Positions 1 to 8,122 of a DNA stretch of 17,678 nt are shown one piece after another (the first letter of the stretch is position 1; every line of letters begins with the position of its first letter). The DNA lies in contig JAZBOH010000190.1 of NCBI GenBank assembly GCA_036351055.1, forward strand, positions 1-17,678, given 5' to 3'. A program made the position numbers and the translations under genes. The notes under the pieces are model-generated. The model ran no database searches and was not told the DNA's origin. It worked only from the letters and a program-made list of their open reading frames with translations. This stretch comes from JABDPF01 sp036351055 (GTDB lineage: Bacteria > Pseudomonadota > Gammaproteobacteria > Xanthomonadales > SZUA-36).

Positions 1-2724
1 AAGCACTGGTTATGGATGGCCCTGAAAATCGTCCTGGTCGTCGAGATCGTGTACGTGGTTGTCATCAATGGATTATTGCAACTCCCCTACACGCAGACCG
101 TGCTCAACAAGATCCGGCCGGAGAAGTTCCATATCAGCTGGGAGAATGCCTGGAGTTGGTACCCGGCCAGGGTGCATATACGAAACGCATCCGCCAATGG
201 CAATTCAAGCTCCCAGATGTGGCAGGTCGATGTTGACGCCGCCACCGGTTACATATCCCTGGTTCCGCTGATCTTCAAGCGCGTTCAGATCAGCGGCGTT
301 GAAGGCAGGAATATCGAATACCGGATGCGCCCCTGGCTCAAGCCGGACAAGGACTACAGCGGCATTGAAGCGTTCTTCCCGGTAATCGAGGGCCGTGAAG
401 TCACGCCTGCAGTCCCACGCCCAAGTAAAAAGAACCGTCCTTGGAACATCTCGGTCGACGGCATCCAGGTTGGTGGCGACCTCAGGTACTGGATTTACCA
501 GTTCAGGGGGCAAACAGGCGGGCATATCAAGGCCGACCTCGACTACCGCTCCCGGGGTGGACCGCTTGCCCTGGATGTTTACGACCTTGACCTGGATATG
601 GGCGCCCATTACATCAATGGCGACCGCGAGGTGTTCCAGCAGGGCAAGGTCAAGGGGTCCATGGGTTTCGCGCCCTTCATACCGCGGGAAAACAAGGGCC
701 TGCCGATGCTCGACTTCCTGCTGCTGGACCTCGACATGGATATCGACGTCAACAGCCTGAGGTTCATCAAGCTGTTCATGCTCAGTATCCCGGGCGCCGA
801 TGTAGACGGCAGGGGACGGGTCAACGGACGCCTGCATTTCGAAAAAGGTTTCGTGATGGATGGCACGGACCTGTCGATAGATGCACGTGATCTGCACCTC
901 GAAGTCATGGCGCACGGTATACGGGGCAGGGGTGACGTGGACCTGCTGCTGGGACCTGAAACAGACGGAGAGATGAGCCTCGTTTTCCGCTTCCGCGACC
1001 TCAATGTGGTCCGCGACGGGGATAGCAATCCCTTGCTGACCGGTGACGACCTGGTGATTTCCGTGGGCGGAGACGGGCGCCTGGTGCCGATACCGGGTAA
1101 GGTCAATGCAAGCCGGGCACTCGGTCTGGAAATCGACGGCCTTACCGTGCCGGACCTGGCCCTTTTCCAGCGTTACCTGCCTGAAAAATGGCCGTTCAGA
1201 CTGCATGGTGGTGACGGAACGCTGCAGGGCGATGCCCGTCTGACACCAACTGCTTTTACCGTGGACCTGGCGCTCGATTCCGACGCCGCGGATATGGGCA
1301 TCGCGCATTACCGTTTCGAAACGAACCTCGACGCCGTGCTGAAGCTGGACAATCCCGACATCAGGGCTGGAGGTACGCGCGTTGATGGCAGCTACATTGC
1401 CCTGAACGACGCCTACCTGGTGCGGGAGGAGCAAAAAGGCGAAAAAGTCTGGAGCGCCGCGCTGACCCTTAACAATGGAGAATTCCACCTCGTCCGGCGC
1501 GAGGACAGGAGAAAAAACAGCGATGTCATCGACCTGTTCCGCATCCTGGGAAGTTCCGAGGCGAAATCGCTGTTGGGTGACTCGGGCGGCCGGATCGAAT
1601 TCAATGCCTCCGTTTCCAGCCTCGCGTGGATCGATGTTTTTCTGCGCAGAAAATTCAACAGTGATATTGGCGGCAGCAGCAACATAGCGGGTGTGCTTTA
1701 CCTGGCCAACGGGCTGCCCGAGCCGGGAACCGATGTGCGAATCGAATCCTCCGCGCTGGCTGTCAACATCCTCGATTACATCAGCCACGGCGAAGGTGTC
1801 CTTACCCTGAGCGTGCTCGAGGGCGGAATGGCGCCGGACTGGCAATTCGATCTCGAGTTGAACGATGCCGATTTACGCAGGCGCAGCGACGACAAAGCCT
1901 ATATCCAGGACGTCATGCTGCGGATTGCAGCCCTGGTGGAGGACGTCACCTTCCGGACGGAAGAAGAAAAAGACTTCACCATGACGATGGCCATCGACTC
2001 TGCGCGGGTCACTGACATGTCGGTTTTCAACCACTACCTGCCGCCGGATTCCCCCCTGGTAATCGCAGGCGGTGAAGCGCAACTGGCTGCGGACATCCTG
2101 CTGCAAGAAGATGACGCGGACGGCTGGGTCCGGCTCGATTCAAAGGGGATCACGGCGCTGGTCGATGACCAGTCGCTGCTTGCTGACCTCGGCGTGGACA
2201 TCGAACTGGTGGGTGGCAGGCCAGCCGACATGGTGTTCGACATCGCCGGCTCCCGCATCCTGCTGGACAACGTTTTTGTGCAGGGTGCAGAAGACCGTTT
2301 CGAGGACGAAAAATGGTCCGCCGAGCTGGAACTGACTCGCGGTGTTACCGAGTTCAACAAGCCGGTCAGGCTGGACCTGGAGGCGGACCTGAAGATCAGC
2401 GACTCGCGGCCCATCGTGGCCATGTACCGCAACCAGGAAGGCTGGCGGCCTGAATTCCTGGCACGGATGATGACGCTTGAAGACATCGGTGGAACGGGCG
2501 AGTTGAAGATGGCCGATGAACGGATCGTGATCCCTCATGCACACGTGCTCAGTGACAACGCGGAGGCGGGTTTTAAAGGTGTGATTTCCGGACAGGGCAG
2601 GGACGGCGTGATTTATTTCCGCTACAAGAAGTTCAACGCTTTGCTGAAAATCCGCGACGGCAGGAAGACCCTTGACCTGATCCGCGTGCGGCAAAAATTC
2701 GACGAGTACCAGGTGGATCCCTGA
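1..2724 (+). CDS. AsmA/TamB-like membrane-anchored envelope protein, probably 5' partial
   Basis: The first ATG in frame is at 16 and gives 902 residues, but the frame is open to base 1 (K-H-W-L-W before that Met) and no ribosome binding site is visible, so the true start may lie upstream. Residues 3-22 form one hydrophobic segment, consistent with an inner-membrane anchor. The rest is a long periplasmic-type chain of alternating hydrophobic and polar beta-strand sequence with few charged helices and no catalytic motif. This is the look of the AsmA/TamB repeating beta-groove proteins, some of which carry lipids across the envelope. Two segments resemble each other, about residues 379-490 and 666-780. 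Each begins with D-x-x-x-F-x-x-Y-L-P, has a GG pair about 10 residues later, and ends with W-S-A-x-L-x-L. The AsmA-like assignment rests on architecture, not on a recognised family signature; the function is unknown. It ends convergently with the LamG gene, with a palindrome between them. Confidence 0.7.
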   Translation, partial: KHWLWMALKIVLVVEIVYVVVINGLLQLPYTQTVLNKIRPEKFHISWENAWSWYPARVHIRNASANGNSSSQMWQVDVDAATGYISLVPLIFKRVQISGVEGRNIEYRMRPWLKPDKDYSGIEAFFPVIEGREVTPAVPRPSKKNRPWNISVDGIQVGGDLRYWIYQFRGQTGGHIKADLDYRSRGGPLALDVYDLDLDMGAHYINGDREVFQQGKVKGSMGFAPFIPRENKGLPMLDFLLLDLDMDIDVNSLRFIKLFMLSIPGADVDGRGRVNGRLHFEKGFVMDGTDLSIDARDLHLEVMAHGIRGRGDVDLLLGPETDGEMSLVFRFRDLNVVRDGDSNPLLTGDDLVISVGGDGRLVPIPGKVNASRALGLEIDGLTVPDLALFQRYLPEKWPFRLHGGDGTLQGDARLTPTAFTVDLALDSDAADMGIAHYRFETNLDAVLKLDNPDIRAGGTRVDGSYIALNDAYLVREEQKGEKVWSAALTLNNGEFHLVRREDRRKNSDVIDLFRILGSSEAKSLLGDSGGRIEFNASVSSLAWIDVFLRRKFNSDIGGSSNIAGVLYLANGLPEPGTDVRIESSALAVNILDYISHGEGVLTLSVLEGGMAPDWQFDLELNDADLRRRSDDKAYIQDVMLRIAALVEDVTFRTEEEKDFTMTMAIDSARVTDMSVFNHYLPPDSPLVIAGGEAQLAADILLQEDDADGWVRLDSKGITALVDDQSLLADLGVDIELVGGRPADMVFDIAGSRILLDNVFVQGAEDRFEDEKWSAELELTRGVTEFNKPVRLDLEADLKISDSRPIVAMYRNQEGWRPEFLARMMTLEDIGGTGELKMADERIVIPHAHVLSDNAEAGFKGVISGQGRDGVIYFRYKKFNALLKIRDGRKTLDLIRVRQKFDEYQVDP

Positions 2725-2763
2725 AAATAAATGGGGTCAGAGTAGCTCAGCTACTCTGACCCC
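2724..2763 (-). terminator. Palindrome followed by a T-rich tail, likely terminator of the LamG gene
   Basis: Read on the minus strand, the stem at 2763-2733 is followed at once by ATTTATTTT (2732-2724), the arrangement of an intrinsic terminator. Only 10 bases separate it from the LamG stop codon. On the plus strand the stem is followed by GGTTTCTCATTT, a poorer tail, so termination of the AsmA-like gene there would be weaker. The role is inferred from position and structure. Confidence 0.5.
2733..2763. repeat. GGGGTCAGAGTAG palindrome (REP-like), copy 1
   Basis: The arms GGGGTCAGAGTAGCT (2733-2747) and AGCTACTCTGACCCC (2749-2763) are perfect reverse complements around one base. The same 12-base core, GGGGTCAGAGTA, recurs at 17615-17645 and as a half copy at 17661-17674, so this is a dispersed family and not a one-off terminator. 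It lies 8 bases after the stop of the AsmA-like gene and 10 bases beyond the stop of the convergent LamG gene. From memory, palindromes with this core occur in many copies in gammaproteobacterial genomes and near REP-associated tyrosine transposases; none is present here. Confidence 0.85.
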
Positions 2764-2773
2764 GGTTTCTCAT

Positions 2774-4267
2774 TTAGACGAAACGCCGGAATCCGACAAA
2801 ACCAACACCCAGCATCAACAGGGCCATCAGGGCCATGCCGTAGCGGTCCAGGGACGGAATACCCTCGAAAAACAGGGAGTTCGTGATATCGCACGAAACC
2901 TGTTCGCCGACAGAAACAAAGTCGGGGCTGCATTGGTTAAACGTTTCAATGCCGCTTGATTCGAGGTCTTCCTGGATCGCCCAGCATTCGGCCTCGCCAT
3001 TGCTGGTGTCGACCGAAACGGTGGCTGACTCACCCGCATCGAGGTAGTCGGTCACCACCCAGATTCCAGGTTCTTCCCAGACCCCGCCGTTGTCCTGGTC
3101 GCAAATGATTCTGACTTCAACGTCATCCAGCGGTGCGGCACCGGGACCTTCCAGATCCCACAGCATATTGACCGTGTAGGAACCGTCCTCGGGCATATTG
3201 GTGATGGAACAGCTGAGTGCGCCCGAAGTAATGTTTTCGAACGTGCAGTTATCGGGGGCGCCGTTGTATGAAGGCAGGTAACCGTCCGGGCCCGCGGTCT
3301 CGGTCACCGTGCAGTCGGTTTCGCCATCGCTGATATTGGTCACCGTGAACCGCACACCGTCCGGGTCGCCGCCCTGGATGGTGGCTGTCTGTTCGAGCGG
3401 CAGTCCACCGTTGCAGGTCAGGGTTACATCAACTTCACCAGGGAAATTGTCGGCAAAAGTCTTGGTCACCAGGATTCTCGTGGTGCCGTCGCTTTCGACA
3501 ATGGAGTCGTCATCGAAGGTGTAATACAGGCGGTCGGGCAGGGGGCCGGTATTGTTCATCGCGGCAACAATATCCTGGTCGGACAGGGCTGCGCCGTAGA
3601 CTCTGACATCGTCGATTACGGTTACTGCGGTGCTGCCGTTTGAAATTCCATTGCCCCCAATTTTTGGGACGAATGTGCCGTGGCTGGTATTAGCCGTGGC
3701 CAATGATGGAGAAGTCGGGATGTTGGACTCCGTACCCGTTGAAACGAGCGCGCCGTCGAAGAACATATCCACACGATCTGGTTGAACGCGTATGGCGGCA
3801 TGGTGCCAGTTGCCGTCGTTGATCGCGCTTGTTGTCGGTGTGAACTCGTTGTGATTCCAGTCATTTACCGAACTTCCCCCCCAGTATCTTATCTCTGACC
3901 CTAGGGTAAGCGTCATGGTATAGCCTTCCCGTTGCTGCAATGCGGTCGGGCCTTCACAACAGTTGCCCAGTATGATCAGGCCTTTTGATCCTGCAGCATC
4001 CTGCTTGAACCAGGTCATATAGGTGTAGCTGGACGTCATATCGAGGTCCGTAACCGGCTGGGTCAAAGCAACGATATTTCCGTCGCCGGCAGGCAGATGC
4101 ACCGCGCCGCTGCCAAAGCGGGCGTCGGTCGTGATGGTGGCCGTGCCCTGCAGCGTACCGTTGTCCTGGACGCCGCTGGTGCCCAGGTCTTCGATGGTTT
4201 GTGCCGCCACGGGCGCAGTAAAACTGCATGCACAAAGCACGCCCACTAGTGCTTTTCGGGAAATCAT
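2774..4267 (-). CDS. Secreted LamG-domain protein with IPTL-CTERM-like sorting tail
   Basis: This is a 497-residue exported protein. It has an N-terminal signal peptide (residues 1-22, ending A-V-A-A-Q). A concanavalin A-like LamG fold covers about residues 30-245, with the typical W-H-H-A-A-I-R-V strand, an F-F-D-G-A-L-V hairpin and a closing I-D-D-V-R-V-Y-G. Two Cys-containing Ig-like modules follow, about 262-360 and 362-465. Residues 470-497 are a C-terminal sorting signal: I-P-S-L, then a Y-G pair, a hydrophobic helix and a closing R-R. This matches the IPTL-CTERM pattern processed by exosortase-type enzymes, except that the usual Trp is Tyr. LamG domains often bind sugars or other proteins; the ligand is unknown. 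The start has a strong ribosome binding site, AGGAG at 4275-4279, 7 bases before the ATG. The composition looks more AT-rich than its neighbours, by eye. Export and sorting are inferred from the two terminal signals; no sortase gene is in the window. Confidence 0.8.
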   Translation of the reverse strand: MISRKALVGVLCACSFTAPVAAQTIEDLGTSGVQDNGTLQGTATITTDARFGSGAVHLPAGDGNIVALTQPVTDLDMTSSYTYMTWFKQDAAGSKGLIILGNCCEGPTALQQREGYTMTLTLGSEIRYWGGSSVNDWNHNEFTPTTSAINDGNWHHAAIRVQPDRVDMFFDGALVSTGTESNIPTSPSLATANTSHGTFVPKIGGNGISNGSTAVTVIDDVRVYGAALSDQDIVAAMNNTGPLPDRLYYTFDDDSIVESDGTTRILVTKTFADNFPGEVDVTLTCNGGLPLEQTATIQGGDPDGVRFTVTNISDGETDCTVTETAGPDGYLPSYNGAPDNCTFENITSGALSCSITNMPEDGSYTVNMLWDLEGPGAAPLDDVEVRIICDQDNGGVWEEPGIWVVTDYLDAGESATVSVDTSNGEAECWAIQEDLESSGIETFNQCSPDFVSVGEQVSCDITNSLFFEGIPSLDRYGMALMALLMLGVGFVGFRRFV

Positions 4268-4274
4268 CTATTCA

Positions 4275-4279
4275 CTCCT
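4275..4279 (-). promoter_or_regulatory. Strong ribosome binding site of the LamG gene
   Basis: On the minus strand the sequence reads AGGAG, then seven bases, then ATG at 4267. This supports 4267 as the start. The 77-base gap behind it (4268-4344) is AT-rich, unlike the tightly packed glc genes upstream, which suggests separate transcription of the LamG gene. Confidence 0.75.
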
Positions 4280-4328
4280 CGCTTGGGTGCTGGATTTATT
4301 TTTAAAATTTTTCGAATCTTAACTTATT

Positions 4329-4349
4329 GAAGATTAATAGAAGATTAAT
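4329..4349. repeat. Tandem direct repeat GAAGATTAAT, 11-bp period
   Basis: GAAGATTAAT occurs at 4329-4338 and again at 4340-4349. The 11-bp period places both copies on the same face of the helix. It sits about 60-80 bases upstream of the LamG start and overlaps the glcF stop codon (4345-4347). Phased direct repeats near one helical turn are typical of sites for OmpR/PhoB-type response regulators. That role is inferred from spacing only, and no known consensus is recognised. Confidence 0.4.
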
Positions 4350-5562
4350 TCGAGTGAGCACTCAGCAATTCAATCCAGTGTTTAACGTGTAGATTTGTCG
4401 CGCCCTGTAAGTGCTCCAGGCAGCCGATATTGGCGGTCGCGACAAGGGCTGGCCGCCCCGCCTCGAGGTTGCGGATCTTGTTTTCCAGCAGGCGCTGGGA
4501 AAGGTCTTTTTGCAGTATCGAATAGGTGCCGGCGGAACCGCAGCACAGGTGGGCGTCCGGGACCGGGCTCAGTTTGAAACCGAGACCGGTCAGCAGGACC
4601 TCGACCCTGCCGGGACGCTTTAGCCCATGCTGCAGGCTGCAGGGGGCGTGGAAAGCGATCGCTTGTGCGGGAATCTCGGCAATAATCAGCGCTGACAAGT
4701 CCTGTTTTTCAACAAATTCCGAGATATCCATGGACAGCGAGGCAAGGGTCTCGGCTTTTTCCGCGTACACGGGATCATCTTTCAGCAGGCGGCCGTACTC
4801 ACTGACCGTCGGTGCGCAGCCGCTGGCCGTCAGCAGGACGGCTTCGGCGCCGTTTTCCAGCAGGGGCCACCAGTTATCAATATTTCGCCTAGCCGTTGCC
4901 AGCGTTTGTTCTTCCGCCGACAAGTGGTGGCTGAGCGCGCCGCAGCAACCGGATGCGGGCACGGCCTGTACGCCAAGCCGGTCGAGTACCCTGGCGGCCG
5001 CCAGGTTGATCTCCGGGTGCGTGACGGACTGCACGCAGCCTTCCAGCAGCAGGACCTTGCGCGGGTGTGCAGCGGCCGGCCAGGCTTCTGGCTGTGGGGC
5101 AACCCGGGGCAGCGATTTTTGCAAGGAAGCAGGCAGCGCCGGGCGGGCGAGGTTGCCCAGTTGTAGCAGGGGTTTGAAGCGGGCCGGATCCGGTACCGTG
5201 TTCAGCAAGGCCTTGCGTTGCAGGCGCTCCATCGGCGGCCTTGGGACCAGCCGCTCCACCAGGCCGCGGCCGATTTCCAGCAGGCGGTTGTATTGCACGC
5301 CGGAAGGGCAGGTGGTTTCACAGGAGCGGCAGGTCAGGCAGCGGTCCAGGTGGACCTGGGTTTCACGCGTCGCGGTGTTGTGCTCCAGCATCTCCTTGAT
5401 CAGGTAAATGCGGCCGCGCGGCCCGTCGCGTTCGTCGCCCAGCAACTGGTAGGTCGGGCAAGTCGCGTTGCAGAAGCCGCAGTGCACGCAACTACGCAGT
5501 ATCGTGTCGGCTTCCCGGCCTTCGGGCGTGTCCCGCAGGGATTTGTCGAGACGGGTCTGCAC
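4345..5562 (-). CDS. glcF: Glycolate dehydrogenase iron-sulfur subunit GlcF
   Basis: This is the 405-residue electron-transfer subunit of membrane-associated glycolate dehydrogenase, which passes electrons from the flavin subunits towards the quinone pool. Two ferredoxin-type 4Fe-4S motifs are complete: C25-x2-C28-x2-C31-x3-C35-P and C75-x2-C78-x2-C81-x3-C85-P. Two cysteine-rich CCG domains follow, each ending in C-C-G (SGCCGAL and HLCCGSAG). The length and the opening M-Q-T-R-L match the E. coli protein as I recall it. The start is GTG at 5562, whose G is shared with the glcE stop in the overlap TAGTG, so translation is probably coupled. It is the last gene of glcDEF; no glcG, glcB or glcC regulator is nearby. 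Confidence 0.95.
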   Translation of the reverse strand: MQTRLDKSLRDTPEGREADTILRSCVHCGFCNATCPTYQLLGDERDGPRGRIYLIKEMLEHNTATRETQVHLDRCLTCRSCETTCPSGVQYNRLLEIGRGLVERLVPRPPMERLQRKALLNTVPDPARFKPLLQLGNLARPALPASLQKSLPRVAPQPEAWPAAAHPRKVLLLEGCVQSVTHPEINLAAARVLDRLGVQAVPASGCCGALSHHLSAEEQTLATARRNIDNWWPLLENGAEAVLLTASGCAPTVSEYGRLLKDDPVYAEKAETLASLSMDISEFVEKQDLSALIIAEIPAQAIAFHAPCSLQHGLKRPGRVEVLLTGLGFKLSPVPDAHLCCGSAGTYSILQKDLSQRLLENKIRNLEAGRPALVATANIGCLEHLQGATNLHVKHWIELLSAHSN

Positions 5563-6614
5563 TACCAGTCGCTGTTCATTCGGAACGGGTTGAACAGCCC
5601 GTGCGGATCAAAAGCCTGTTTCACCCGCTTCTGCAGTTCCGCCATGGCGGGCGCTGGCGGGTGGAAGCGGTCTGCCCCGGAGCCACCGCGAAACAGCGTG
5701 GCATGGCCACCGGCAGATTCTGCGGCCGCACGGACCTCGCCGGTGGATTCCGTGGTGGTGTACCAGCGTTGCGCACCGCCCCAGTCCAGCAGGCAGTCGC
5801 CGTCCAGGTTCAGGGCGGGGCAGGCGGGTGATAGCGAGAGTCGCCACAGTGGACTGGCACTGCCGAAGAAGTCGAGTTCGTGCTCGCGCAGTCGGCGCCA
5901 GTGCGCCTGGTCTTCGCTCAGCTCGTCAGCAGCCAGCTGTTCAGCCGCCTTTTCCGTTTGCGACACGGCGCCCGAGAGCCTCAGCGACAGCCGCCCGTCA
6001 TGCCAACTGGCGGCCGAGAGCGGCAGCGGTAAAGCGGACCAGCGATTGGCCCGCAGTATCGCCTCGTCCTGGCTGCACTCGAAAACCAGCGTCAGTTCCC
6101 GGGCCGGCCGGGGCAGAACCTTGAACGACACCTCGAGGATCACGCCCAGGGTACCCATCGAACCTGCCATTAGCCGCGACACGTCGTAACCGGCCACGTT
6201 CTTCATCACCTGGCCGCCAAAGGCCAGCACCTCGCCCCGGCCGTTGATGATTTTCGCGCCCAGCAGGTAATCGCGCAGGCTGCCGTTCCAGGGCCGCCCC
6301 GGGCCGGAAAAGCCGCAGGCCACGGTGCCGCCGATGGTCGCGGAATCGCCAAGGGCCGGCGGCTCGAAGGGCAGGTATTGCCCGTTTTGGGCGAGCAGTT
6401 CACGAATCGCGGCGAGACGGGTTCCTGCCCTGCAGGTGACGACCAGTTCGCCCGGGTCGTATTCGACCACGCCGCTGTGGCCGGACAGGTCGAGTGCTGC
6501 GCCTTGCGACGGGTTTCCGTAGAAGGACTTGGTTCCGCCGCCCTGCAGGGCGAGCGGAGATTTCGCCTCGAGCGCGGCCCTGACCTGATCGAGAATCTGT
6601 TGCTGCTGGTCCAT
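5562..6614 (-). CDS. glcE: Glycolate dehydrogenase FAD-binding subunit GlcE
   Basis: This 350-residue flavoprotein subunit acts with GlcD and GlcF in oxidising glycolate to glyoxylate. It has a PCMH-type FAD-binding domain: G-G-G-T-K-S-F-Y-G at 25-33, A-T-I-G-G-T-V-A-C-G-F-S-G-P at 92-105, and K-N-V-A-G-Y-D-V-S-R-L-M-A-G-S-M-G-T-L-G at 138-157. The C-terminus ends in H-G-L-F-N-P-F-R, as usual for this family. The length is close to that of known GlcE proteins. The ATG at 6614 lies 3 bases after the glcD stop, with a GAGG on the minus strand 9 bases upstream. The stop overlaps the glcF start by one base. Confidence 0.95.
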   Translation of the reverse strand: MDQQQQILDQVRAALEAKSPLALQGGGTKSFYGNPSQGAALDLSGHSGVVEYDPGELVVTCRAGTRLAAIRELLAQNGQYLPFEPPALGDSATIGGTVACGFSGPGRPWNGSLRDYLLGAKIINGRGEVLAFGGQVMKNVAGYDVSRLMAGSMGTLGVILEVSFKVLPRPARELTLVFECSQDEAILRANRWSALPLPLSAASWHDGRLSLRLSGAVSQTEKAAEQLAADELSEDQAHWRRLREHELDFFGSASPLWRLSLSPACPALNLDGDCLLDWGGAQRWYTTTESTGEVRAAAESAGGHATLFRGGSGADRFHPPAPAMAELQKRVKQAFDPHGLFNPFRMNSDW

Positions 6615-6617
6615 GCC

Positions 6618-8084
6618 TCAGAACCTCGGAATGTCGGGGAACGGCAGCTTGCCGCCGTGCACGTGCATGGCGCCCAGTTCCGCGCAGCGGTTCAGGGTTG
6701 GCACGGCCTTGCCCGGGTTGAGCAGCCCGGCCGGGTCGAAGGCTGCTTTCAGCGCGTGGAACTGCTCCAGCTCGGCAGCGGAGAACTGCTCGCACATCGA
6801 ATCGATTTTTTCCATGCCGACACCGTGCTCGCCGGTTACGGTGCCGCCGGCCTGGACACAGAGGTGCAGGATTTCGGCGCCCAGCTGTTCAGCACGTTCA
6901 AGCTCGCCTTCGGCGTTACCGTCGTAAAGGATCAGGGGGTGCAGGTTGCCGTCGCCGGCATGGAATACGTTGGCGACCTGCAGTCCAAAGCGATGGGACG
7001 CTTCGCTGATCTCGGCCAGCACCCGGGACAGCTCGCGGCGCGGGATGGTGCCATCCATGCAGTAGTAATCGGGACGGATCCGCCCGACGGCCGGGAACGC
7101 ATTTTTGCGGCCCGCCCACAATTTCAGTCGCTCGGTTTCGCTGGCGGAAACCGTGACCGACGTTGCCCTGTTTTCTTTCAGCAGCGCGCGAACATGCAAC
7201 ATTTGTTCTGCGACCTCGGCCTCACCACCGTCCAGCTCACACAACAGCACGGCCTCGGCACCCGGTGGATAGCCGGGCGCGATGAAATCCTCCACGGCCT
7301 CCACCGAGAGCCGGTCCATCATTTCCAGCCCGGCGGGAATGATACCTGCGCCGATAATCGATGCGACGGCGTTTGCAGCGTCCTCGATCGAAGCAAAGCC
7401 GGCCAGCACGACCTGGGCCGTTTCCGGTAGCGGCAGCAGGCGCAGCAGGACCTCGGTGATGATGCCCAGCATGCCTTCCGAACCGTTGATGACCGCCAGC
7501 AGGTCGTAGCCGGGAGAGTCCAGCGAAGGGCCGCCCAGCACGATTTCCTCGCCTGCGGCAGTCAGCATTTTCACTTCGAGCACGTTGTGCACGGTGAGCC
7601 CATATTTCAGGCAGTGCACACCGCCGGAATTTTCCGCCACGTTGCCGCCAATGCTGCAGGCGATCTGCGAGGACGGGTCGGGCGCGTAGTACAGCCCATG
7701 CGGTGCAGCGGCTTCGCTGACGGCCAGGTTGCGCACACCGGGTTCTACACGAACGGTGCGGCTGAGCGGGTCGATTTCCAGGATTCGGTTAAGACGGCTC
7801 AAGACCAGCAGCAGCCCTTCTTCCAGTGGCAGGGCGCCACCGGACAGGCCCGTACCCGCGCCGCGCGTGACGACCGGTACGCCCAGCCTGTTGCAGCTGA
7901 CAAGGATTTCCCGGACCTGCGCGGTGTTTTCCGGCAGTGCAACCAGCAAGGGCAGCTTCCGGTAAACCGACAAGCCGTCGCATTCGAAGGGCCGCATGGC
8001 TTCATCGCTGTCGAGCAGGATGTCGCGAGGGACGACCTTACTCAGTTCGGCAAGTAGTTGTTTTCTCGGGATGGTCTTCATCAT
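6618..8084 (-). CDS. glcD: Glycolate dehydrogenase catalytic FAD subunit GlcD
   Basis: This is the 488-residue flavoprotein that carries the substrate site of glycolate dehydrogenase and belongs to the FAD-linked D-lactate dehydrogenase/GlcD family. The PCMH FAD domain is clear: V-V-T-R-G-A-G-T-G-L-S-G-G-A-L-P at 71-86, P-D-P-S-S-Q-I-A-C-S-I-G-G-N-V-A-E-N at 135-152 and G-S-E-G-M-L-G at 201-207. The C-terminal FAD-oxidase domain has F-H-A-G-D-G-N-L-H-P at 374-383 and G-E-H-G-V-G-M-E-K at 418-426, the conserved His-containing site motifs. It is the first gene of glcDEF. Two ATG codons stand in tandem (8084 and 8081), with no good ribosome binding site ahead of them. The start is only 38 bases from a divergently read gene. 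Confidence 0.96.
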   Translation of the reverse strand: MMKTIPRKQLLAELSKVVPRDILLDSDEAMRPFECDGLSVYRKLPLLVALPENTAQVREILVSCNRLGVPVVTRGAGTGLSGGALPLEEGLLLVLSRLNRILEIDPLSRTVRVEPGVRNLAVSEAAAPHGLYYAPDPSSQIACSIGGNVAENSGGVHCLKYGLTVHNVLEVKMLTAAGEEIVLGGPSLDSPGYDLLAVINGSEGMLGIITEVLLRLLPLPETAQVVLAGFASIEDAANAVASIIGAGIIPAGLEMMDRLSVEAVEDFIAPGYPPGAEAVLLCELDGGEAEVAEQMLHVRALLKENRATSVTVSASETERLKLWAGRKNAFPAVGRIRPDYYCMDGTIPRRELSRVLAEISEASHRFGLQVANVFHAGDGNLHPLILYDGNAEGELERAEQLGAEILHLCVQAGGTVTGEHGVGMEKIDSMCEQFSAAELEQFHALKAAFDPAGLLNPGKAVPTLNRCAELGAMHVHGGKLPFPDIPRF

Positions 8085-8122
8085 CTCAAAGCCGGTCTTA
8101 ATCCGATGGTACTATTTGCCGC

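Noticed and set aside
205..1845. A 546-codon open frame on the minus strand inside the AsmA-like gene
   Set aside because: Its translation is low in hydrophobic order, rich in His, Gln and Arg, and has no motif; the plus strand has an anchor helix and regular beta pattern. It is a GC-rich antisense shadow.
5218..7430. Long plus-strand open frames opposite glcF, glcE and glcD (5218-6189 and 6378-7430)
   Set aside because: They lie antisense to three well-recognised genes with complete cofactor motifs and show no family features.
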